This document shows positions 5,752 through 11,846 of a stretch of 23,593 nt of DNA, piece by piece. The translations under genes and the position numbers were made by a program. Under the pieces are notes generated by a model. It worked only from the letters and a program-made list of their open reading frames with translations. It was not told where the DNA came from and did no database searches. Each line of letters begins with the position of its first letter. Position 1 is the stretch's first letter. The stretch is from a virus: positions 1 through 23,593 of the IMG/VR virus record IMGVR_UViG_3300030061_003669. One strand, written 5' to 3'.

Positions 5752-5928
5752 ATGGAAAGAGATAAACTAAAACTGATAGTAAGAAATCTAAAACTTCTTG
5801 TTGAAGCTTTGGAAGTAGAGGTGTATTCTAATACTGAAGCATATACTTCAAAGCAAGAAAATTTTGACGATTCTTCTGCTAACTACATATTAGATTATGA
5901 CGAAGTTTTTGAGGATGATGATGGATAA
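5752..5928 (+). CDS. Small acidic protein, unknown
   Basis: The product has 58 residues, with a basic helical N-terminal half (MERDKLKLIVRNLKLLVEAL) and an acidic end (DYDEVFEDDDG). ATG 5752 directly follows the terminator T run, so no ribosome-binding site can precede it. If transcription starts inside the hairpin, the leader would be only about 17 bases. It overlaps the next gene slightly. The pattern resembles other T4-like cyanophage small proteins. No function is known. Confidence 0.6.
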   Translation: MERDKLKLIVRNLKLLVEALEVEVYSNTEAYTSKQENFDDSSANYILDYDEVFEDDDG

Positions 5929-6112
5929 GATAGATACACAGGGTATGAGTTTACCTGGTGATGGTAAATCAAAATCAAAGAGATCTTATCCACCATTGGT
6001 AATATCAAAACGAAATGTCTTTACTGATTTAGAAAGACAAGAACTAAAGGACATTATTAACGAGACACTTGATGAACGAGAACAACGTAAAACTAATCAG
6101 CGTAACTCCTGA
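5921..6112 (+). CDS. Small charged protein, unknown
   Basis: The product has 63 residues from ATG 5921, the third of three tandem ATGs, chosen because GAGG (5911-5914) is then six bases away. It has a disordered, Ser/Lys-rich N-terminus and a likely helix at the end (FTDLERQELKDIINETLDER). No family is recognised. It overlaps thyX by 41 bases. Confidence 0.55.
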   Translation: MDKIDTQGMSLPGDGKSKSKRSYPPLVISKRNVFTDLERQELKDIINETLDEREQRKTNQRNS

Positions 6113-6716
6113 TGCAGAGAAGCACATGGCATATTGTGCCCGTGTATCAAATCCAAATAACCAGGAGAACGAAAAGTTCTCTGGTCTTCTCAAGTATTGT
6201 GTAAAGCATCAACACTGGAGTATTTTTGAGCAAGCATATATGACTCTGGAGTTGAATACTACCAGAGGAATTGCAGCTCAAGTGCTTCGACATCGTTCAT
6301 TTACCTATCAAGAATTTTCACAACGCTATGCTGATTCTTCCCTACTCGCGGAGAAGATCCCTCTACCTGAACTACGCAGACAAGACACCAAGAATCGTCA
6401 AAATTCTATTGATGATGTTGATCCGTTTACGAGGCAGAAGTTTGAAATGTTGATGCAACAACATTTTGTACAAGCAATGGATCTTTATAAAAGAATGCTT
6501 GATGAGGGAATTGCAAAAGAGTGTGCTCGTTTTGTACTCCCTTTAGCATGTCCCACAAAAATCTACATGACAGGATCAGTTCGTTCATGGATCCATTATA
6601 TTGATTTGCGTTCTGCAAATGGTACACAGAAGGAACATATGGATATTGCATTGGGTGCAAAGAGAATCTTCTGCGAACAATTCCCTGCTGTCGCTGAGGC
6701 AATGGAGTGGATATAA
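6072..6716 (+). CDS. thyX: FAD-dependent thymidylate synthase
   Basis: The 214-residue flavoenzyme makes dTMP from dUMP using methylene-tetrahydrofolate and NADPH. The ThyX signature RHR-x7-S-x-R is present (R73, H74, R75, S83, R85). The N-terminal ISVTPDAEKHMAYCARVSNP and the HWSIFEQAYMTLEL stretch also fit the family, as does RSWIHYIDLRSANGTQKEH near the C-terminus. Length is typical. The start at ATG 6072 overlaps the previous gene; a TTG one codon earlier is less likely. It supplies thymidine for phage DNA replication and works alongside glutaredoxin and ribonucleotide reductase. Its stop overlaps the oxygenase start by ten bases. Confidence 0.96.
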   Translation: MNENNVKLISVTPDAEKHMAYCARVSNPNNQENEKFSGLLKYCVKHQHWSIFEQAYMTLELNTTRGIAAQVLRHRSFTYQEFSQRYADSSLLAEKIPLPELRRQDTKNRQNSIDDVDPFTRQKFEMLMQQHFVQAMDLYKRMLDEGIAKECARFVLPLACPTKIYMTGSVRSWIHYIDLRSANGTQKEHMDIALGAKRIFCEQFPAVAEAMEWI

Positions 6717-7198
6717 CTGTAATTGATAATTTCTTACCAGTTGATGAACTTAGAGTTTTACAAGAAACGATCATAAGTGATGAGTTTCCTGTTTACTATC
6801 AAGACTACATTACGGAAGATATTGAGTTACAATCAGTCAAAAATGTCAACTTTGTGCATTCAATTTATAGAGACAATTTATCCACCAGTCCTTACTATGA
6901 CATGGTAAATCAGATCTTGTTCTCAAAATTGGAAATGCGTTCTCTCATCAGATCAAAAGTAAATTGTTATCCTAGAACTGATGAAATCGTAGAGCACGGT
7001 TGGCATATAGACTTTCCATATGTTCATAAAGGTATGATGTTCTATCTGAATACCTGTAATGGTGAAACCAGATTTGATGGAGATGTTGTCCAAAGTAAAG
7101 AGAATCGAATTGCTTTCTTTGATCCAAGTAAAATGCACGCATCAACATCATGTACGGATCAAAAGTGTCGATGGAACATCATCGCAAACTATTTCTAA
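6707..7198 (+). CDS. 2-oxoglutarate/Fe(II)-dependent oxygenase
   Basis: The product has 163 residues with the double-stranded beta-helix iron site: H100-x-D102 in HGWHIDFPY, a distal H144 in KMHAST, and R155 in CRWNII for the 2-oxoglutarate carboxylate. The stretch between (MMFYLNTCNGETRFDGDVV, then NRIAFFDPSKMH) follows the prolyl-4-hydroxylase-like layout common in cyanophages. It should hydroxylate a substrate using O2 and 2-oxoglutarate, but the substrate is unknown. The start is GTG 6707 with GAGG at 6696-6699, overlapping thyX. Such enzymes may also sense 2-oxoglutarate, the nitrogen-starvation signal of cyanobacteria. Confidence 0.85.
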   Translation: MDITVIDNFLPVDELRVLQETIISDEFPVYYQDYITEDIELQSVKNVNFVHSIYRDNLSTSPYYDMVNQILFSKLEMRSLIRSKVNCYPRTDEIVEHGWHIDFPYVHKGMMFYLNTCNGETRFDGDVVQSKENRIAFFDPSKMHASTSCTDQKCRWNIIANYF

Positions 7199-7226
7199 TC
7201 CATTACTGAAGCAATGGAATGGAACT

Positions 7227-7234
7227 AATAAATA
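7227..7234 (+). promoter_or_regulatory. T4-type late promoter (AATAAATA)
   Basis: AATAAATA lies 22 bases before the ATG at 7257, in the short gap after the oxygenase gene. Confidence 0.6.
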
Positions 7235-7256
7235 TTTACACCAACAATTGAATGTT

Positions 7257-7505
7257 ATGCCAACATACCCAGTTATTAATTTAGAAACAAAAGAGAAGAA
7301 GACACTTAGTATGTCTATGAAGGCATACTCGGAGTGGAAAGAAGAGAATCCAGGATGGGATAAAGACTGGTCAGAGGGTTGTGCTGGACAATCTACAGAA
7401 TTTAGATGGACTGGTGAAGCAAAATCCAATGGATGGAATGAGGTTTTGGATAGAGCATCTAGACAACCTGGTGCCAACGTAAGTAAAAACCGATACTACG
7501 GATAA
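7257..7505 (+). CDS. Conserved small phage protein (MPTY type), unknown
   Basis: The product has 82 residues from ATG 7257, chosen because it lies just downstream of a late promoter motif and the family typically starts MPTYPV. The sequence is rich in Trp and acidic residues (SEWKEENPGWDKDWSEG) and ends with GWNEVLDRASRQPGANVSK, a pattern shared with small proteins of T4-like marine phages. The start resembles FmdB-type zinc ribbons, but only one cysteine is present, so no zinc site is likely. Function is unknown. Confidence 0.65.
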   Translation: MPTYPVINLETKEKKTLSMSMKAYSEWKEENPGWDKDWSEGCAGQSTEFRWTGEAKSNGWNEVLDRASRQPGANVSKNRYYG

Positions 7506-7527
7506 TCTCTCTAATTTCTTATACCTT

Positions 7528-8283
7528 ATGTCAGCAAAAAGAAAGTCTCAGTCCCCTATCGTTCCATTTGGAATGAGTAACAAGCACATGAAAAGAAAGA
7601 AACCACTTAACTCAGACTTGATGAAACCTATTGAGCCTTTGACAGAGAATCAAGAGGAACTTTTTCGATGTTATAAGAACAATCAAAATGTAGTTGCTTA
7701 TGGTTGTGCTGGTACTGGAAAGACCTTCATCACCCTCTACAATGCTCTCAGAGATGTCTTTGATATGAAGACACCCTATGAGAAGATCTACATCGTCAGG
7801 TCTCTTGTAGCAACGAGAGAGATTGGTTTTCTTCCAGGAGACCATGAGGATAAGTCTTCACTCTATCAAATTCCATATAAGAATATGGTGAAGTTCATGT
7901 TTGAACTTCCAACAGAAGGAGATTTTGAGATGCTGTATGGCAATCTCAAAGCACAAGGAACAATCTCTTTCTGGTCTACCTCGTTCATCCGGGGTACTAC
8001 TCTTGATAATGCCATTATAATTGTTGATGAATTTCAAAACTTGAATTATCATGAACTTGATAGTATAATCACTAGAGTAGGCGACAATAGTAAGATTATG
8101 TTCTGCGGTGATGCAACTCAATCCGATCTTATTAAAGACCGGGAAAGAAATGGTATTGCTGATTTTATGAAAATCTTGCGCGTTATGCCATCAGTTGATA
8201 TCATTGAATTTGGAGTAGATGATATTGTTCGATCCGGCCTTGTCAAAGAATACTTACTTGCCAAAATGGAAATGAATCTCTAA
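7528..8283 (+). CDS. phoH: PhoH-like P-loop ATPase
   Basis: The 251-residue ATPase has a Walker A motif GCAGTGKT (59-66), a Walker B motif IIIVDEFQN (163-171) with D167 and E168, and a sensor-like GDATQSDL stretch, all PhoH features. The first 35 residues are basic. PhoH-like genes are very common in marine phages. They may act in RNA or nucleotide metabolism, and the link to phosphate starvation is inherited from E. coli naming. The stop shares a base with the next ATG, coupling it to the nuclease. Confidence 0.92.
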   Translation: MSAKRKSQSPIVPFGMSNKHMKRKKPLNSDLMKPIEPLTENQEELFRCYKNNQNVVAYGCAGTGKTFITLYNALRDVFDMKTPYEKIYIVRSLVATREIGFLPGDHEDKSSLYQIPYKNMVKFMFELPTEGDFEMLYGNLKAQGTISFWSTSFIRGTTLDNAIIIVDEFQNLNYHELDSIITRVGDNSKIMFCGDATQSDLIKDRERNGIADFMKILRVMPSVDIIEFGVDDIVRSGLVKEYLLAKMEMNL

Positions 8284-8966
8284 TGAATTTTATTCATCAT
8301 AATTATCTCGGTGATCTTGAACTAAACAAAAAAGAAACTAATGGCATCCGTCTCTATAATATTCCTAATGGAGAATGGGTGCCTTCTATTACGTCTGTAA
8401 CTTCGTTTTATAATAGAGAAATCTTTGTTAAATGGAGAAAGAGAGTTGGTATTGAAGAAGCAAACCGAATTACGAAGAAAGCAACTACTCGTGGAACAGA
8501 CTTTCATGAAGCAGTTGAAGTATACATGAGGAACAATGAAATAAACTGGGATGATTTTCGTCCTCTCACACAGTTTATGTTTCATCATGCTAAACCATAT
8601 CTGGACAAGATAAATAATATACACGCTATAGAAAGGACTCTGTACTCAGAGTATCTTGGTTTAGCAGGTAGAGTTGACTGTATCGGAGAGTACGAAGGAG
8701 AACTTGCAGTCATCGATTTTAAAACTTCCGAAAAAATTAAACCAGAAGCATGGTTAGAGAACTATTTTGTTCAGGAAACTTTCTATGCAGCTGCTTACTA
8801 TGAACTGACTGGTATCCCTGTCAAAAAACTTATCACCATCATGGTTACTCCTGGCGGTGATGTTAAAGTATTTGACAAAAGGAACAAAGGGGATTATATT
8901 AAGTTATTAGTTCGGTATATTAAAGAATTTGTATCTCACAATCTTAGGTCAGAGAATGGAGAATGA
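8283..8966 (+). CDS. PD-(D/E)XK nuclease (cyanophage exonuclease, MGME1-like)
   Basis: The product has 227 residues with a PD-(D/E)XK core: H75 in RGTDFHEAVE, E117 in AIERTLYS, D132 in LAGRVDCIGEY, then IDFKT (D145, K147), and a following helix with Q164 and Y168 (QETFYAAAYYE). This pattern fits RecB-like single-strand exonucleases related to mitochondrial MGME1. It is probably involved in recombination or host DNA breakdown for nucleotide recycling. The start overlaps the phoH stop. The 3' end overlaps the gp33 homologue by 11 bases. A GATAAATA inside the gene (8609) is probably chance. Confidence 0.85.
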   Translation: MNFIHHNYLGDLELNKKETNGIRLYNIPNGEWVPSITSVTSFYNREIFVKWRKRVGIEEANRITKKATTRGTDFHEAVEVYMRNNEINWDDFRPLTQFMFHHAKPYLDKINNIHAIERTLYSEYLGLAGRVDCIGEYEGELAVIDFKTSEKIKPEAWLENYFVQETFYAAAYYELTGIPVKKLITIMVTPGGDVKVFDKRNKGDYIKLLVRYIKEFVSHNLRSENGE

Positions 8967-9213
8967 ACTAGAAAAAGTATTAGAGAGTAAGTTCTTTTGC
9001 CCATCTCGTTTTGCACAAGAAATTGAATCTCTTGTCCAGCATAATGAAGGCATGAACTATATCGATGCGATTGTTCACTTTTGTGATCTACAAAGCATTG
9101 ACGTAGAATCTGTTCCTAAACTTATTTCTAAACCTCTCAAAGATAAACTAAAAGCAGAAGCAATGGAACTTAACTTTTTAAAGAGAAGTTCCAGAGCAAA
9201 ATTACCTCTGTAA
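8956..9213 (+). CDS. 33: Late-transcription coactivator, gp33 homologue
   Basis: The 85-residue protein aligns by eye with T4 gp33: MNYIDAIVHFCDLQSI matches MSYLEATTAFLEENSI, followed by shared K-(F/L)-I and a K-x3-(S/A)EA-x3-N-x-L spacing. Gp33 links the sliding clamp to RNA polymerase at late promoters. Here the basic hydrophobic C-terminus (RAKLPL) could be the clamp-binding tail, as LDFLL is in T4. The order 33-59-32 is also that of T4. Start ATG 8956 overlaps the preceding nuclease; an ATG three codons on is also possible. Confidence 0.72.
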   Translation: MENELEKVLESKFFCPSRFAQEIESLVQHNEGMNYIDAIVHFCDLQSIDVESVPKLISKPLKDKLKAEAMELNFLKRSSRAKLPL

Positions 9214-9225
9214 TTCATTTCGAGG

Positions 9226-9240
9226 CGGAAAATTTTTCCG
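9226..9240 (+). repeat. Perfect inverted repeat upstream of gp59
   Basis: The arms CGGAAAA and TTTTCCG flank one base. No T run follows on either strand, so it is a poor terminator. It may be an operator or an RNA processing site. Confidence 0.5.
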
Positions 9241-9266
9241 GCAAAAAACCACTATATTACTTCTTG

Positions 9267-9857
9267 ATGATGCCGTTCGACGCCTACAAACAATATCTTT
9301 CCCTGAAGAACCACTTCACGAAAGAAAAGTATGACTATCATAAGTATTGTGGTAAAAGTCGTGCCACCGTACAGTCTTTTTATAAAAGAAAAGATCGTTT
9401 CTGGTTTGAAAAATTATCAAGAAACAAAAACGATAAAGAAGTTATTGAGTTCTTTATATCTAACTTCATCACCTGCACTGATCCAAGTAAGCTTTGGATA
9501 GGAGAAATGATTCGAGAAGGTGAGGATAGATATTCTTCATGGAAAAAAAGAACACAATCTCTTGCATATGTCTTCAAGGAAGAGATGGAAAAAATACTTG
9601 TAGATACTGATTTAGATTCTGCATTCCAAACTTCTAATGGACATCCCTTAGTATTAAAAAAATATTTGAGTGGTCAAATCTCAATAGAAACTTTAGTAAT
9701 ATGCGACAAAATTCTTGGTTACCGAATTGACTATGACAAAAAACTAACAGACCCAGTATGGGAAACTGTTAGTATGAGGATGAGGAAGTATTCTCCATTC
9801 CTAAATATCGATGTATTCCGATATAAAAAAATTTTGAAGGAGGTCGTGTTACAGTAA
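9267..9857 (+). CDS. 59: Helicase loader gp59
   Basis: The product has 196 residues from ATG 9267; a second ATG directly follows and a TTG precedes. It fits the T4 gp59 family: FDAYKQYLSLKNHFTKEKYDYHKYCGK at the N-terminus, KDRFWFEKLSRN, and a helical C-terminal half ending FLNIDVFRYKKILKE. Gp59 loads the gp41 helicase onto gp32-coated forks and coordinates it with the polymerase. It lies between gp33 and gp32 homologues as in T4, with a DUF1825-like gene inserted before gp32. No ribosome-binding site precedes the start. The stop shares a base with the next ATG. Confidence 0.88.
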   Translation: MMPFDAYKQYLSLKNHFTKEKYDYHKYCGKSRATVQSFYKRKDRFWFEKLSRNKNDKEVIEFFISNFITCTDPSKLWIGEMIREGEDRYSSWKKRTQSLAYVFKEEMEKILVDTDLDSAFQTSNGHPLVLKKYLSGQISIETLVICDKILGYRIDYDKKLTDPVWETVSMRMRKYSPFLNIDVFRYKKILKEVVLQ

Positions 9858-10201
9858 TGAGTTTCTTTGATTCGGAAGTCGTCCGTGCTGAGATGACTGA
9901 AATTAGTGAATTGCAAGAAGATGTTTACCGTAACGTCTTTGAATTTTCAAAAATGAATAGAGAAGAACAACTTTTTCATGTTGGACTTCTAAAAAAATTG
10001 ATAGAGAAACAAAAAATTCTCTATACTCGTTTGAGTTTATCTGATGACCCAGAAGCAAAACTGATGAAACAAAATATTGTTGACTCTGCAAAACTGATGG
10101 GACTCTCATCTGATGTTGATATGAATGTCGTTTTTTCTAATATGGAAAAGATGCTTGAAGTGATGAAAAGTCAGATTGACAAAAACGAAACCGACCTGTA
10201 G
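9857..10201 (+). CDS. DUF1825-like protein (often labelled gp33 in cyanophages)
   Basis: The 114-residue, mostly helical protein begins MSFFDSEVVRAEM, closely like the cyanobacterial DUF1825 family, and continues with REEQLFHVGLLKKLIEKQKILYTRLSLSDDPEAKLM and a C-terminal helix ending MKSQIDK. Some cyanophage annotations call this type gp33, but the preceding 8956-9213 gene is a better match to T4 gp33. It could be a host-derived RNA polymerase- or replication-associated factor. The GGAGGT at 9839-9844 supports the start, which is coupled to gp59 by a shared base. Confidence 0.75.
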   Translation: MSFFDSEVVRAEMTEISELQEDVYRNVFEFSKMNREEQLFHVGLLKKLIEKQKILYTRLSLSDDPEAKLMKQNIVDSAKLMGLSSDVDMNVVFSNMEKMLEVMKSQIDKNETDL

Positions 10202-10249
10202 AATGAACGGGTACACACAAGCCAAATACGTACAAACAAAACGAATCCT

Positions 10250-11176
10250 ATGTCTTTCGCAAATCTTAAAAAGCAATCTTCTCTTGGATCTCTGACCTCT
10301 AAACTGGTTAAGGAAGTTGAGAAGATGAATAATACTGGTGGCGGTGGAGATGACCGTCTCTGGAAACCTGAAATGGACAAGACTGGCAACGGTTATGCAG
10401 TCATCCGTTTCCTCCCTGCCCCTAACGAAGAAGAACTTCCTTGGGCAAAGATGTACTCCCACGCATTCCAAGGTCCTGGTGGTTGGTACATTGAGAACTC
10501 ACTGACTACTATCGGTCAAAAGGATCCTCTTGGTGAGTATAATCGTGAACTGTGGAACAGTGGTAGTGACACTGATAAGGATACTGTTCGTAAGCAGAAG
10601 CGCAAACTGTCCTACTATGCCAACATCTATGTTGTACAGGACAAAACAAATCCACAGAACGAAGGTAAAGTCTTCCTGTATAAATTCGGTAAGAAGATCT
10701 TTGATAAGATCATGGAAGCAATGCAACCTGAGTTTGAAGATGAGGAAGCAATCAATCCCTTTGACTTCTGGCAAGGTGCTAACTTCAAACTGAAGATTAA
10801 AAAGGTTCAAGGATATTGGAACTATGACTCGTCAGAATTTGACCGCACTGCACCACTCTTGGATGATGACGATGCTCTTGAAGCCCTCTGGAAAAAAGAA
10901 TACTCGTTGACTGCCTTGACTGCTGCAGACCAATTCAAATCTTACGAGCAACTACAAACACGCTTGAAGATGGTCTTAGGGCAGAAGTCTTCCCGCCCTC
11001 GTTTTGATGAGGAACTGGAAAATGAAAGTGATGGTCGCGGATCTTTCACCCCAAACTTTGAGTCAAGCAAGCCTCCTGCTGCTGACTTCAATGCACCAGA
11101 CATCACTCCCACCAAGTCTGCGGACTCTGATGAAGATGATGCTCTATCCTACTTCCAGAAACTTGCTGAAGAATAA
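10250..11176 (+). CDS. 32: Single-stranded DNA-binding protein gp32
   Basis: The product has 308 residues with gp32 layout: a basic N-terminal cooperativity segment (NLKKQSS, then KLVKEVEK), an OB-fold core (GGWYIENSLTTIGQKDP, YYANIYVVQDK, NEGKVFLYKFGKKIFDKI, GANFKLKIKKVQGYWNYD), and an acidic C-terminal tail (DEDDALSYFQKLAEE) that recruits other replication proteins. No cysteine occurs in the whole protein, so the zinc finger of T4 gp32 is absent. It coats single-stranded DNA and works with gp59, gp41 and the recombinases. The 48-base leader is A/C-rich with no Shine-Dalgarno site, compatible with T4-style translational autoregulation, though no pseudoknot was found. Confidence 0.95.
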   Translation: MSFANLKKQSSLGSLTSKLVKEVEKMNNTGGGGDDRLWKPEMDKTGNGYAVIRFLPAPNEEELPWAKMYSHAFQGPGGWYIENSLTTIGQKDPLGEYNRELWNSGSDTDKDTVRKQKRKLSYYANIYVVQDKTNPQNEGKVFLYKFGKKIFDKIMEAMQPEFEDEEAINPFDFWQGANFKLKIKKVQGYWNYDSSEFDRTAPLLDDDDALEALWKKEYSLTALTAADQFKSYEQLQTRLKMVLGQKSSRPRFDEELENESDGRGSFTPNFESSKPPAADFNAPDITPTKSADSDEDDALSYFQKLAEE

Positions 11177-11845
11177 TTAGTTATAAATTCTGATATTATC
11201 AGCAGTCTTAAGGGTTTCACTCGTATATTGAGTGGAACCTTTTTTGTATGCCATCATTTCTTCAAGATCATCACGAACAACATTGAGGTATTGTGGTTTA
11301 AGTAAAAATATATTTCTCTTTGCGTCTTCTATTTCAACTTCATATTCATAGTTAGTAACTGGAATTGATATGTTAGCCAAATCCACTAAGGTTCCACTCT
11401 TTGTATCTGCATATTTAAATGAGAAGGTTGCATCTGTTTTAAGACCAGCCTTTACAAACACAATACCATTACTATCTTTTACTTCAGTTGTCACATAATG
11501 ATGAACTCCATTAAAGAGATTATCATAAGTGTCATATTTTTCTACCATTGCTCTATCAAAATCTGATTGTTGCAATGGCCACTCTGTAAATACATTTATG
11601 ATGTTATTGCAAGTAAGAACTAACCAATCTAATTTTGAATCTTGATAGAAATCAAATGCAACATTGTCGGGTCTTTTATCACCGGTAACTTTGTATTTGG
11701 TAAAGAACGAAACGTTTTGGAAGATGTCTTCCCTGAGTGCTCCTTTCTTAAATAAATTTTTAACCTTGATATAATCAGAGATCTTCGCATCAGGAAGTCT
11801 GCTAACGTAATTAATATCTGGAAGTTGTCTGAAGTAATTTGACAT
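11177..11845 (-). CDS. 53: Baseplate wedge protein gp53
   Basis: The product has 222 residues. The N-terminus (MSNYFRQLPDINYVSRLPD, then REDIFQNVSFFTKYKVTGDKRPDNVAF) and the middle (SKLDWLVLTCNNIINVFTEWPL) match cyanophage gp53, a wedge subunit that joins baseplate wedges around the hub. The C-terminal part is likely beta-rich. It starts one base after the gp48 stop and ends directly against the convergent gp32 stop, with no bases between. The gp32 terminator lies inside its coding sequence near the C-terminus. Confidence 0.88.
   Translation of the reverse strand: MSNYFRQLPDINYVSRLPDAKISDYIKVKNLFKKGALREDIFQNVSFFTKYKVTGDKRPDNVAFDFYQDSKLDWLVLTCNNIINVFTEWPLQQSDFDRAMVEKYDTYDNLFNGVHHYVTTEVKDSNGIVFVKAGLKTDATFSFKYADTKSGTLVDLANISIPVTNYEYEVEIEDAKRNIFLLKPQYLNVVRDDLEEMMAYKKGSTQYTSETLKTADNIRIYN
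11210..11245 (+). terminator. Terminator of the gp32 transcript, inside gp53 coding sequence
   Basis: A stem of about 13 bp (AAGGGTTTCACTC against GAGTGGAACCTTT, two G-T pairs) with a 7-base loop is followed by a T run ending at 11245. It starts 34 bases past the gp32 stop, lies within the antisense gp53 gene, and has no T run on the minus strand, so it acts only rightward. Confidence 0.85.
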
Positions 11846-11846
11846 T

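Noticed and set aside
7257-7505. FmdB-type zinc ribbon
   Set aside because: Only the MPTY start agrees; the CxxC pairs are absent.
8609-8616. GATAAATA on the plus strand inside the exonuclease gene
   Set aside because: It fits NATAAATA, but it lies mid-gene with no start codon at a suitable distance, so chance is likelier.
9226-9250. Terminator before gp59
   Set aside because: The palindrome is not followed by a T run on either strand.
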